This document shows, piece after piece, positions 37,899 to 46,497 of a stretch of 64,000 nucleotides of DNA (the stretch's first letter is position 1; each line of letters opens with the position of its first letter). The notes beneath the pieces were generated by a model. The model was not told the DNA's origin, searched no databases, and was given only the letters and a program-made list of their open reading frames with translations. This stretch comes from Streptomyces sp. B21-083 (GTDB lineage Bacteria; Actinomycetota; Actinomycetes; Streptomycetales; Streptomycetaceae): assembly GCF_036898825.1 (NCBI RefSeq), contig NZ_JARUND010000001.1, forward strand, positions 558,001 through 622,000, given 5' to 3'. The translations under genes and the position numbers were made by a program.

Positions 37899-39200
37899 TC
37901 AGACGCGGTAGCGGCGCAGCGCCGGCATCGCGGCCGTCAGGGCCAGGGTGACGGCGACGACCAGGAGTCCGCCGCCGGCGACGGCCGTGCGGGGGCCCAG
38001 GGCGGATGCCGTGGTGCCGTGCAGCAGGTCGGCCAGTCGGGGACCGCCCACGACGACCACCGTGAAGACGCCCTGCATCCGGCCGCGCATCTCGTCGGTC
38101 GCCGCCGACAGCAGGATCGCCACCCGGAAGACGCTGGAGACCAGGTCGGCGACTCCGGCGACGACCAGGAACGTCACCGCCACCCACAGGCTGCCGCTCA
38201 GCCCGAACCCGGTGATCGCCAGCCCCCAGGCGACGACCGCGCCGATCACCATCCAGCCGTGCCGGCGCGCCCGCGAGAACGTGCCGGAGAACAGTCCGCC
38301 GAGCACCGCGCCCACGGGGATCGCCGCGAACAGCAGGCCGAGGGCGAGTCCCTCCCCGTAGGGGGCGTACGTCTGGGCGGCCAGCTGCGGGAACAGGGCG
38401 CGGGGCATGCCGAAGACCATGGCGACGATGTCCGCGAGGAAGGAGAGCAGGAGCACCTTGTGCAGGGCGATGTAGCGGAAGCCGGCCACGATCTCCTGGG
38501 CGCCCGCCTTCCGGGAGGCCGCCGGGCCCGGCGGCAGCGCGGGCAGCCGGAAGACGGACCACAGGGTGACGCACAGGGCGAGCGCGTCGAGCAGATACAG
38601 CTCGGCGAGACCGATGACGGGTATCAGGGCGCCGGCGAGCAGCGGTCCCGCGACCAGGCCGGTCTGCATGACGGTCGTACCGAGGGCGTTGGCCGCGGCG
38701 AACTCCTCCTCGGGGACCAGCTGGGCGACGACGGCACTGCGGGCCGGTGAGTTCAGGCCGAAGAACGCCTGCTGGAGGGCGAGCAGGAGCATCAGGGTCG
38801 CCACCGAGTCGAGGCCGACGAGGGCCTGGATCCAGAACAGCAGCGAGGTGACGGCGATGCCGGTGTTGGTGATCAGCAGCAGCTTGCGGCGGTCCATGCT
38901 GTCGGCGATCGCGCCGCCCCACAGGGCGAACACGACCAGGGGCAGGAGCCCTGCCAGGCTCGCGTAGCCGACCCACGCGGAGGAGCCGGTGATGTCGTAG
39001 ATCTGCTTGGGCACGGCGACGGCGGTGAGCTGGCTGCCGACGGCGGTGACGGCGGTCGAGGACCACAGGCGGCGGTAGGCGGGGCGGCGCAGGGGCCGGG
39101 TGTCCATGGCCAGGCGGCGCCTGGCCGGGCGAGGGTCGTTCGGGGGCACGGTCGGCTGAGAGTCCGAGTCGTTGCCGGTGCTGCTGTCGCTGGGGTCCAC
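37899..39200 (-). CDS. MFS transporter (EntS-like)
   Basis: 433 residues, GTG start. About 12 hydrophobic segments; the conserved loop after helix 2 is present as WGGAIADSMDRRKLLL. The pattern with ALQQAFFGLNSPARSAVVAQLVPEEEFAAANAL is that of the EntS/macrolide-exporter group (DHA3-type). It exports an unknown small molecule. It lies 33 bp downstream of a TetR gene on the same strand, so the two are probably an operon regulated by that repressor. The first 35 residues are hydrophilic. Confidence 0.9.
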   Translation of the reverse strand: MDPSDSSTGNDSDSQPTVPPNDPRPARRRLAMDTRPLRRPAYRRLWSSTAVTAVGSQLTAVAVPKQIYDITGSSAWVGYASLAGLLPLVVFALWGGAIADSMDRRKLLLITNTGIAVTSLLFWIQALVGLDSVATLMLLLALQQAFFGLNSPARSAVVAQLVPEEEFAAANALGTTVMQTGLVAGPLLAGALIPVIGLAELYLLDALALCVTLWSVFRLPALPPGPAASRKAGAQEIVAGFRYIALHKVLLLSFLADIVAMVFGMPRALFPQLAAQTYAPYGEGLALGLLFAAIPVGAVLGGLFSGTFSRARRHGWMVIGAVVAWGLAITGFGLSGSLWVAVTFLVVAGVADLVSSVFRVAILLSAATDEMRGRMQGVFTVVVVGGPRLADLLHGTTASALGPRTAVAGGGLLVVAVTLALTAAMPALRRYRV

Positions 39201-39233
39201 AGGTGTCCTGGTTGCTCGTTACATCCAATCGGC

Positions 39234-39965
39234 TCAGCTTTCAATATCACAAGTACTGCGGGGGCCTTCTCCGGCGAGCGTCCGTGCGGCGCTGTCCAGC
39301 AGCATGTCGAGGGCCGTCGGATAGGCGCTGGCGACCATGCGGGCGGCGAGCAGGGGGGCCGCTTCGGCGATGCGGGGGTGGGTGGTGCGGGGCAGCCGGG
39401 CGTAGGTCGAGCGCCACATGTCCTCGTCGGCGGTGAGGCTGGCGCGCGGCAGGGCCAGGGAGGCGGCGTCGAGGGCGGCGAAGGCCAGCGTCTGGTCGAT
39501 GAAGGCGTGGTAGATCCGTACCGTCTCCGGCAGCGGGAAACCGGCCGTGCGCAGGACGTCCAGGATGGCCTCGTCGGCGGCCAGCTCGTTGGCGCGGCCC
39601 GTGACACGGCCGGCGGTCAGGGCGGCGGCCTGCGGATGGGCGACGTACACCGCGTGGACGCGCAGCCCGATGGCGCGCAGGTCCGCCGACCACTCACCCG
39701 TGGGCCGCCAGCCGTGCAGCGCCTGGCCGATGAGGGCGTCGCCGATGGCGAGGGTCAGATCGTCCATGCCCCGGAAGTAGCGGTAGAGGGTGCTCGGGTC
39801 GGCGTCCAGGGCGAGGCCCAGGCGGCGGGCGGTGAGACCGGCGCTGCCGTGTTCGCGGAGCATGCGCAGGGCGGTGTCGACGATCAGCGCTTCGGACAGC
39901 ACGGTGCCGCCCCTGGTGGGACGGCGGCGCCGCCGCTTCTCCTCCGGCACGACCTGCTTGGCCAC
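39234..39965 (-). CDS. TetR family transcriptional regulator
   Basis: 243 residues. The GTG at 39965 has an ideal GGAGGG six bases upstream and is preferred to an in-frame GTG two codons earlier. Helix-turn-helix at about residues 30-70 (ALRMLREHGSAGLTARRLGL then ALDADPSTLYRYFRGMDDL); the rest is the ligand-binding domain (TetR_C type). It is upstream of the MFS gene and divergent from the saccharopine-dehydrogenase-like gene; a long-spaced inverted repeat lies between. It probably represses one or both. Confidence 0.9.
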   Translation of the reverse strand: MAKQVVPEEKRRRRRPTRGGTVLSEALIVDTALRMLREHGSAGLTARRLGLALDADPSTLYRYFRGMDDLTLAIGDALIGQALHGWRPTGEWSADLRAIGLRVHAVYVAHPQAAALTAGRVTGRANELAADEAILDVLRTAGFPLPETVRIYHAFIDQTLAFAALDAASLALPRASLTADEDMWRSTYARLPRTTHPRIAEAAPLLAARMVASAYPTALDMLLDSAARTLAGEGPRSTCDIES

Positions 39966-39986
39966 GGCCACCCCTCCACTCTTATG

Positions 39987-40023
39987 CCAACGCCATTGAC
40001 CTTAGACGACGGCAAGGCGTTGG
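39987..40023. promoter_or_regulatory. Inverted repeat between TetR and reductase genes
   Basis: CCAACGCC at 39987-39994 and GGCGTTGG at 40016-40023, perfect 8-base arms 21 bp apart. It lies in the 106-bp divergent promoter region. Two half-sites this far apart could bind a TetR dimer pair or form a cruciform. Confidence 0.4.
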
Positions 40024-40071
40024 ATCGGGCGGACAACAGCTTCCCAACCTTCGCGAACAGGGAGATTTGCC

Positions 40072-41289
40072 ATGCGGGTACTGCTCGTGGGAGCCGGCGG
40101 TGTGGGGACCGCGATCACCCGGATCGCCGCCCGGCGCTCCTTCTTCGACCGGATGGTCGTGGCCGACTACGACCCGGCGCGGGCCGAGGCCGCGGTCGCG
40201 GCGCTCGACGCCGGGGAGCGGTTCGTGGCGGAGCGGGTCGACGCGGCCGACGAGAGTGCGGTGGCGGAGCTGCTGGCCCGGCACGGGTGCGATGTCCTGC
40301 TCAACGCGACCGATCCGCGCTTCGTGATGCCGCTGTTCCGCGCGGCCCGCGCCGCCGGGGTCACCTATCTCGACATGGCGATGTCCCTGTCGCGCCCGCA
40401 CGCCGAGCGGCCGCACGAGGTGTGCGGGGTCAAGCTCGGCGACGAACAGTTCGCGGCGGCGGACGAGTGGGCGAAGGCGGGCGCGCTGGCCCTGGTCGGC
40501 ATGGGTGTGGAGCCAGGCATGTCCGATGTGTTCGCCCGGTACGCGGCCGACGAACTCTTCGACGAGATCGAGGAGATCGGCATCCGCGACGGAGCGAACC
40601 TCACCGTCGACGGCTACGACTTCGCGCCGTCCTTCAGCATCTGGACGACGATCGAGGAGTGCCTCAACCCGCCGGTCGTCTACGAGTCCGGCCGGGGCTG
40701 GTTCACCACACCGCCCTTCAGCGAACCGGAGGTGTTCGACTTCCCCGAGGGCATCGGCCCGGTGGAGTGCGTGAACGTCGAGCACGAGGAGGTGCTGCTC
40801 GTGCCGCGCTGGATCGACGCGCGCCGCGTCACCTTCAAGTACGGCCTGGGCGAGGAGTTCGTCCAGACCCTCAGGACGCTCCATCTGCTCGGCCTTGACC
40901 GCACCGACCCCGTGACCGTCCCGAGCGCCGCCGGACCCGTCCCGGTGTCGCCCCGGGACGTCGTCGCCGCCTGTCTGCCCGACCCGGCGACACTGGGCGA
41001 GCGCATGCACGGCAAGACGTGCGCGGGGACCTGGGTCAAGGGCACGAAGGACGGGGCGCCCCGTGAGGTGTACCTGTACCACGTGGTCGACAACCAGTGG
41101 TCCGTGGCGGAGTACGGCTCCCAGGCGGTGGTGTGGCAGACGGCTGTCAATCCGGTCGTCGCCCTGGAACTCGTCGCCACCGGGGCCTGGTCCGGCGCGG
41201 GTGTCCTCGGCCCGGAGGCTTTCCCGGCGCGCCCCTTCCTGGATCTGCTGACGGTGTACGGCTCGCCGTGGGGAATGCGCGAGCAGTGA
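40072..41289 (+). CDS. Saccharopine dehydrogenase family protein
   Basis: 405 residues, ATG behind AGGGAG. N-terminal Rossmann domain MRVLLVGAGGVGTAITRIAA (residues 1-20, GxGxxG), then the family C-terminal part with ALVGMGVEPGMSDVFARYAA and DGYDFAPSFSIWTTIEECLN. Family members are reductases or dehydrogenases of amino acids such as saccharopine or homospermidine-type compounds; those of this size are not true lysine-pathway enzymes. Divergent from a TetR gene that may control it. Confidence 0.9.
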   Translation: MRVLLVGAGGVGTAITRIAARRSFFDRMVVADYDPARAEAAVAALDAGERFVAERVDAADESAVAELLARHGCDVLLNATDPRFVMPLFRAARAAGVTYLDMAMSLSRPHAERPHEVCGVKLGDEQFAAADEWAKAGALALVGMGVEPGMSDVFARYAADELFDEIEEIGIRDGANLTVDGYDFAPSFSIWTTIEECLNPPVVYESGRGWFTTPPFSEPEVFDFPEGIGPVECVNVEHEEVLLVPRWIDARRVTFKYGLGEEFVQTLRTLHLLGLDRTDPVTVPSAAGPVPVSPRDVVAACLPDPATLGERMHGKTCAGTWVKGTKDGAPREVYLYHVVDNQWSVAEYGSQAVVWQTAVNPVVALELVATGAWSGAGVLGPEAFPARPFLDLLTVYGSPWGMREQ

Positions 41290-41295
41290 GGTGCT

Positions 41296-41319
41296 CTCCC
41301 CGGGCCGAAACCCGGGGAG
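41296..41319. terminator. Bidirectional terminator hairpin
   Basis: CTCCCCGGG-CCGAAA-CCCGGGGAG, nine perfect pairs around a six-base loop, between convergent genes (reductase and M1 peptidase). No T-run on either side. Confidence 0.7.
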
Positions 41320-41341
41320 CCGGGCGTCCTACGGCGCGGTG

Positions 41342-42766
41342 CTACGGCGCGGAGGGCTTGCCCTTGGTGCCGATCCAGGTCCGGAACAGCTGGTCGAGGT
41401 CCTTGCCGGAGACATGCTCGGCGAGGGCGGTGAACTGGGCGGTCGTACCGTGCCCGCCCCGGTGCTCGGTGGCCCAGGTGCGCAGGATCTTGAAGAAGGC
41501 CGGGTCACCGACCGCCTTGCGGAGCTTGTGCAGGGCCATCGCACCGCGGTCGTAGACGGGCCGGCCGAAGATGTTGGCGCCGCTGCCCGGGTCGGCCGGC
41601 GGGAACGACCACAGGTCGTCGTCCTTGGCCGTGGCGTACAGGCCGTCGAAGGTCTTCTGGGCGCTCGGGCCGCCGTGCTGTTCCGCGTACAGCCACTCCG
41701 TGTACGTCGCGAAGCTCTCGTTGAGCCAGATGTCCTTCCAGGTGGTGAGGGCGACGGAGTCGCCGAACCACTGGTGGGCGTTCTCGTGGACGAGGGTGCT
41801 CAGGCCGGGTGCCCGGTCGTAGACGGGACGGGTCTGTGTCTCCAGCGCGAAGCCGACCTGCGGGGCGCGGTCGACGATGGATCCGGCGGCCTTGTACGGG
41901 TACGGGCCGAAGAGCTTGGCCTCCCAGTCCAGGACGGACGGCAGTTTCTTCAGCACGGGCGCGGCCGCGGAGGCCTCGCGCGGGTCGACGGCGTTGTAGA
42001 CCTTGATGCCGCCGCGCGTGGTGTACTGCTCGACCTTGAACTTCCCGACCGTGGCCGTGGCCAGGTACGCGGCCATCGGCTCGGTCTGGCGCCAGCGGAA
42101 GGTGGACTTGCCGCCGGCTGTCTTCTGGCTCAGGAGGACACCGTTGGCGACCGCGGTGCGGCCCTGGGGGACGGTGATCGTGAAGTCGTAGGAGGCCTTG
42201 TCCTTGGGGTGGTTGTTGCCGGGGAACCAGCTCATGGAGCCCTGCGGTTCGCCGGCGACGAACACGCCGTCGTCGGTGGCGATCCAGCCGTCCTTCGAGC
42301 CGTCCGGGTCGATGACGGCCTTGGGGACACCGGTGTAGGTGACGGCGACCTGGAACGTCTGGTTCTTGTTCAGGGCGCGGCGCGGGCTGACGATCAGCTC
42401 CTGCCCGGAGCGCCGGAAACCGGCCTTCACGCGGTCGACGGTGAGGGCGGTGACCTTCAGGCCGCTGAGGTCGAGGTTGAAGCGGGTCAGCTTCTGGGTC
42501 GCGCGGACGGTGAGTACGGCCTTGCCGTCGAGGTGGCGGCTCACGGGGTCGTAGCGGAGGTTCAGGTCGTAATGGGCGACGTGGTAGCCACCGTTTCCGG
42601 ACAGCGGGAAGTACGGGTCACCGACGCCGGAGGTGCCCGTCGTCGCCGCTCCGGCAGGTGCGGCGGCGGCCAGCAGGGCCGCGAGAGCGACGGGCACTGT
42701 CGCGACGACGGCGTCACGGCGGAGGACTGCGGTGCGGCTGCCTGCGTACTTCCTGGGGGGTCTCAC
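41342..42766 (-). CDS. Secreted M1-family zinc metallopeptidase
   Basis: 474 residues from the GTG at 42766 behind GGAG; two ATGs further upstream have no ribosome site. A Sec signal peptide follows (LRRDAVVATVPVALAALLAAAA, cleavage near AGA-A). The zinc site is HENAH at 327-331 with E350 in WLNESFATY; the catalytic glutamate is E328. The N-terminal beta domain YHVAHYDLNLRYDP is typical of M1 aminopeptidases. It is likely an extracellular aminopeptidase; it lacks the large C-terminal domain of PepN, like other single-domain Streptomyces forms. Confidence 0.92.
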   Translation of the reverse strand: MRPPRKYAGSRTAVLRRDAVVATVPVALAALLAAAAPAGAATTGTSGVGDPYFPLSGNGGYHVAHYDLNLRYDPVSRHLDGKAVLTVRATQKLTRFNLDLSGLKVTALTVDRVKAGFRRSGQELIVSPRRALNKNQTFQVAVTYTGVPKAVIDPDGSKDGWIATDDGVFVAGEPQGSMSWFPGNNHPKDKASYDFTITVPQGRTAVANGVLLSQKTAGGKSTFRWRQTEPMAAYLATATVGKFKVEQYTTRGGIKVYNAVDPREASAAAPVLKKLPSVLDWEAKLFGPYPYKAAGSIVDRAPQVGFALETQTRPVYDRAPGLSTLVHENAHQWFGDSVALTTWKDIWLNESFATYTEWLYAEQHGGPSAQKTFDGLYATAKDDDLWSFPPADPGSGANIFGRPVYDRGAMALHKLRKAVGDPAFFKILRTWATEHRGGHGTTAQFTALAEHVSGKDLDQLFRTWIGTKGKPSAP

Positions 42767-42922
42767 GCGAGCTCCTACGGTGATAGGTCTGATCATCATC
42801 AGGTCTTTCACCCTAGAGGCGCCACCGCACGGATTCCTCCCCCTTCTGGTCAAGTTGCGAGTCGTCGGGACCGGCCACATCATTCTTTCGGCCCTCTCTC
42901 CCCGCCCCGCCGGAGGTGCACC

Positions 42923-43285
42923 GTGACCGTCCGCGTCCGTCGTGTCTACGAACCGCCCGAGCCGGACGACGGCGTCCGCGTCCTCGTCGACCGGCTGTGG
43001 CCGCGAGGCCTGTCCAAGGACGCGGCGCGGATCGACGAATGGCCGAAGGCACTCACCCCGTCGACCGAGCTGCGCCGCTGGCACCACGCCCAGGAGGACA
43101 CCTCCGACGGGTACGAGGAGTTCCGGCGCCGGTACGAGGCGGAGCTGGCCGCGCCCGAGGCGGCGGAAGCCCTGGACGCGCTGCGCGCGCTGGCCGGCGA
43201 GGGACCGGTGACACTCCTGACCGCCACCAGGTCCCCCGCGCGGAGCCAAACCTCAGTACTGGTCGAACTGCTGACGTCCGATTGA
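42923..43285 (+). CDS. DUF488 family protein
   Basis: 120 residues, GTG start with CGGAGGTG. The block VRVLVDRLWPRGLSKDAARI then DEWPKALTPSTELRRWHH and the end GPVTLLTATRSPARSQTSVLVELL are those of the short DUF488 family. The function of the family is not firmly established. The usual conserved Cys positions are not obvious here. It is divergent from the M1 peptidase and convergent with the FAD dehydrogenase (17 bp). No operon partner. Confidence 0.88.
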   Translation: MTVRVRRVYEPPEPDDGVRVLVDRLWPRGLSKDAARIDEWPKALTPSTELRRWHHAQEDTSDGYEEFRRRYEAELAAPEAAEALDALRALAGEGPVTLLTATRSPARSQTSVLVELLTSD

Positions 43286-43301
43286 AGGCACGGAAGGAAC
43301 C

Positions 43302-44975
43302 TCAGGCCGTCGCCCGGGCCGCCGCCCGTCCCGCCGCGCGGCCCGAGAACAGGCAGCCGCCGAGGAACGTACCCTCCAGGGCGTTGTAGCCGTGCACACC
43401 GCCGCCGCCGAAGCCGGCCACCTCACCGGCCGCGTACAGCCCCTCGACGGGCTCGCCCGTCGTGCCCAGCGCGCGTGAGTCGAGGTCCGTCTGGATGCCG
43501 CCGAGGGTCTTGCGGGTGAGGGTGTGGAGTTTGACGCCGATGAGCGGGCCGGCCTCGGGGTCGAGGATGCGGTGCGGGGAGGCGGTGCGGCCGAGCCGGT
43601 CGCCGATGTAGCGGCGGGAGTTGCGGATGCCCTGGACCTGCGCGTCCTTGCTGTACGGGTTGGCGATCTGGAGGTCGCGGGCCTCGATCTGGCGGCGCAC
43701 CCGGTCCACGTCGAGGAGCGGCTTGTCGGTCAGCCCGTTCATCTTCACGACGAGTTGGTCGAGGGAGCCCGCGACCACGAAGTCCGCGCCGTGTTTCACG
43801 AAGTCGGCCACCGGGCCGGGGGCGCCCTTGCCGAGGATGCGTTCCTTGAGGAAGGCCTTGCGGTTCTTGGCCGTGATGTCGGGGTTCTGCTCGGAGCCCG
43901 AGAGCGCGAACTCCTTCTCGATGATCCGCTGGGTGAGGATGAACCAGGAGTGGTCGTGCTCGGCGATGTCCTCGGTGGTGCGCAGGTACTTGAGGGTGCC
44001 GAGGGTGTCGTACCCGGGCAGGCAGGGGTCGGGGAGGCGGCGGCCGAGCGCGTCGAACCACATGGAGGACGGGCCGGGCAGGATGCGGATGCCGTGGCCG
44101 GGCCAGATCGGGTTCCAGTTCTGGATGCCCTCGGTGTAGTGCCACATGCGGTCGCGGTTGACGAGGCGGACTCCGGCCTCGGCGCTGATGTCGAGCATCC
44201 GCCCGTCGACGTAGGCGGGCACCCCGGTGACCATGTTGGCCGGCGCTGTGCCGAGCCGCTCGGGCCAGTAGCGGCGCACGATGTCGTGGTTGGCGCCGAT
44301 GCCGCCGGTGGTGACGACCACGGCCTGGGCGGTGAGTTCGAAGTCGCCGATCCGCTCCCGGTTGGAGGCGACTCCGCGCGCGGAGTCGTCCTCGGCGAGG
44401 ACCGTGCCGCGTACACCGCGCACGGCGCCCTCCGTGACGACGAGTTCGTCGACCTGGTGGCGGTGGTAGAAGGTCAGCAGTCCGGCGCGGGACGCCTGCT
44501 TGGCACTGAGGACGAACGGTTCGACGACCCCGGTGCCCGTGCCCCACGACACATGGAAGCGGGGTACGGAGTTGCCGTGCCCGTGGGCTCGCAGGTCACC
44601 GCGCTCCGCCCAGCCGACCGTCGGCAGGAACGAGATGCCGTGACCGGCGAGCCAGGACCGCTTCTCCCCGGCCGCGAACTCGACGTAGGCGCGGGCCCAT
44701 TTGACCGCCCAGGAGTCCTCGTCGTCGACCCGGTCGAACCCGGCGCTGCCCTGCCAGTCGCTCCAGGCGAGGTCGAAGGAGTCCTTGATGCCGAGGCGCC
44801 GCTGTTCCGGGGAGTCGACGAGGAAGAGCCCGCCGAAGGACCAGAAGGCCTGCCCGCCGAGGTTGGCGGCGTTCTCCTGATCGACCAGTGCGACCCGTCG
44901 GCCCTTGCTGGTCAGCTCGTGAGCCGCGACCAGTCCGGCGAGGCCGGCTCCGACGACGATGACGTCCGCGTCCAT
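43302..44975 (-). CDS. FAD-binding dehydrogenase (KstD/flavocytochrome-c type)
   Basis: 557 residues from the ATG at 44975 with GAGGGA upstream; an ATG at 44996 overlapping the TetR stop (ATGA) is a second possible start that would suggest coupling. FAD motif VIVVGAGLAGLVAAHELTSKG at the N-terminus, then the catalytic domain and the C-terminal GLYAAGEVAGFGGGGVHGYN then ALEGTFLGGCLFSGRAAG. The family includes 3-ketosteroid delta-1-dehydrogenases and fumarate reductase-like enzymes. A TetR repressor is encoded just upstream on the same strand. The substrate may be a steroid or other lipophilic compound, by inference only. Confidence 0.88.
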   Translation of the reverse strand: MDADVIVVGAGLAGLVAAHELTSKGRRVALVDQENAANLGGQAFWSFGGLFLVDSPEQRRLGIKDSFDLAWSDWQGSAGFDRVDDEDSWAVKWARAYVEFAAGEKRSWLAGHGISFLPTVGWAERGDLRAHGHGNSVPRFHVSWGTGTGVVEPFVLSAKQASRAGLLTFYHRHQVDELVVTEGAVRGVRGTVLAEDDSARGVASNRERIGDFELTAQAVVVTTGGIGANHDIVRRYWPERLGTAPANMVTGVPAYVDGRMLDISAEAGVRLVNRDRMWHYTEGIQNWNPIWPGHGIRILPGPSSMWFDALGRRLPDPCLPGYDTLGTLKYLRTTEDIAEHDHSWFILTQRIIEKEFALSGSEQNPDITAKNRKAFLKERILGKGAPGPVADFVKHGADFVVAGSLDQLVVKMNGLTDKPLLDVDRVRRQIEARDLQIANPYSKDAQVQGIRNSRRYIGDRLGRTASPHRILDPEAGPLIGVKLHTLTRKTLGGIQTDLDSRALGTTGEPVEGLYAAGEVAGFGGGGVHGYNALEGTFLGGCLFSGRAAGRAAARATA

Positions 44976-44992
44976 GGCGATTGTTCCCTCTC

Positions 44993-45634
44993 TCATCCGC
45001 CGCTGCGCGCGGTCGGGTTGTCACGGCCGTCGGTGAGCAGTGCGGTGAGCAGCTGCTTGAGCCACGCGCGCGCGTGCTCGACGTCCTTGTCCAGCAGCAG
45101 TTGGGTCGTGACCCCGTCGTACGCGGCGATCACCGCGTGGGCGGCGCCCTCGGTGTCGCCGAGTACGACGGGCAGTTCGGTGTGTCCGGTGGCCCGGGCG
45201 AGCCGGTCCGCGACGGCCCGCCGCAGCCGCTCCCGGTGTTCCAGGAGCGTCTGGGCGACGGCCGGGATCCGGGCCGCGTGAACCAGGAAGTCGGTCTTGA
45301 CCAGCAGCCAGTCCAGGTCGAGCAGCAGGACCTCGGTGACCCGGTCGACGGCCGCGGGGACGTCGAGATCCGGGCCGTCCAGGGCGAGGACGCCCGCGAC
45401 CTGGTCGGCGATCAGACCGGCGCGGTCCGTGTAGAGGGCGAAGAACAGTTCGTCGAGGCTGTCGAAGTTCGAGTAGAAGGCGCCTCTGCTGTAGCCGGCG
45501 GCCTCGCAGACCTCCTCGATCGAGACGCGCCCGAACCCCTTCGCGGCGAACACCGCGAAGGCGGCCTCCAGCAGGTTGGCCCGCGTCCGCACCCGGCGCT
45601 TGGTCACCCGCCCCGTCGTTCCCTCGACCGCCAT
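44993..45634 (-). CDS. TetR family transcriptional regulator
   Basis: 213 residues, ATG with a strong GGAGGG. Helix-turn-helix LEAAFAVFAAKGFGRVSIEE then VCEAAGYSRGAFYSNFDSLDELF at about residues 22-65. It ends just before the FAD dehydrogenase and is probably cotranscribed with it. An array of GTATC half-sites 17-50 bp upstream of its start is a very likely operator for autoregulation, and would also cover the promoter of the divergent AlkB-type gene. Confidence 0.92.
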   Translation of the reverse strand: MAVEGTTGRVTKRRVRTRANLLEAAFAVFAAKGFGRVSIEEVCEAAGYSRGAFYSNFDSLDELFFALYTDRAGLIADQVAGVLALDGPDLDVPAAVDRVTEVLLLDLDWLLVKTDFLVHAARIPAVAQTLLEHRERLRRAVADRLARATGHTELPVVLGDTEGAAHAVIAAYDGVTTQLLLDKDVEHARAWLKQLLTALLTDGRDNPTARSGG

Positions 45635-45650
45635 GTCCGACCCTCCGTTC

Positions 45651-45683
45651 GATACGCGAATGTATCCGATACATCGATGTATC
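45651..45683. promoter_or_regulatory. Overlapping palindromes, TetR operator array
   Basis: Four half-sites in alternation: GATAC (45651), GTATC (45662), GATAC (45668) and GTATC (45679). They form ATGTATC-C-GATACAT and GATACATCGATGTATC, both perfect palindromes sharing bases. It begins 17 bp upstream of the TetR ATG. Confidence 0.75.
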
Positions 45684-45779
45684 CAAAGGGTTCGGGACAG
45701 ACGAAATCTCGCCACCCCCACCCAGCCTTGCCATCCCTAAATAGGAACGCGCATTCGAATATGGGAGTACGCTGATGCC

Positions 45780-46406
45780 ATGACCGCGCATCTCCAGGGT
45801 TCACTCTTCGACCAGACCGACGAGGTCCGGCTCGGCACCCTGGCCGGAATGCGCCGTACGCCACTGGGTCACGGCGCCTGGATCGACGAACTGTCCGGCT
45901 GGCTGCACGGAGCGGACTCCCTGTTCGAACAGCTGGCGGCCGAGGTCCCCTGGCGGGCCGAGCGCCGGAAGATGTACGACCACGTCGTGGACGTACCGAG
46001 GCTGCTGGCCTTCTACGGCGAGGCGGACGCGCTGCCGCACCCGGTGCTGTCCCGCGCGCGGGACGCACTCTGCGCGCACTACGCCGCCGAGCTCGGTGAG
46101 CCGTTCGCCACGGCCGGGCTGTGCTACTACCGGGACGGGCGGGACAGCGTCGCCTGGCACGGGGACCGGATCGGGCGCGGTGCGCGCGAGGACACCATGG
46201 TCGCGATCCTCTCCGTCGGCACGCCGCGCGACCTGCTGCTGCGGCCGGTACGCGGCGGCGAGACGGTGCGGCGCGCGCTGGGGCACGGGGACCTGATCGT
46301 GATGGGCGGCTCCTGTCAGCGGACCTGGGAGCACGCCGTTCCCAAGAGCACACGGGTCACGGGTCCGCGCATCAGCGTCCAGTTCCGGCCGCGCGGAGTG
46401 CGGTGA
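45780..46406 (+). CDS. AlkB-like Fe(II)/2-oxoglutarate dioxygenase
   Basis: 208 residues. Iron ligands H127 and D129 (AWHGDR) and H185 (TWEHAVPKS), with R197 (RISVQFR) binding 2-oxoglutarate. This is the AlkB nucleic-acid repair family, which removes alkyl groups from DNA or RNA bases. The preceding YYRDGRDSVAWHGD motif is typical. Divergent from the TetR gene; the operator array at 45651-45683 lies between. Confidence 0.9.
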   Translation: MTAHLQGSLFDQTDEVRLGTLAGMRRTPLGHGAWIDELSGWLHGADSLFEQLAAEVPWRAERRKMYDHVVDVPRLLAFYGEADALPHPVLSRARDALCAHYAAELGEPFATAGLCYYRDGRDSVAWHGDRIGRGAREDTMVAILSVGTPRDLLLRPVRGGETVRRALGHGDLIVMGGSCQRTWEHAVPKSTRVTGPRISVQFRPRGVR

Positions 46407-46497
46407 GACACCGAGGGGTGTGCCCCGTCGTGATCCACTCCGGCGCCGTCTGCTTTGCTGTGCGTCATCCGGCAGCGAACTGCAGAACGGGAAGATC

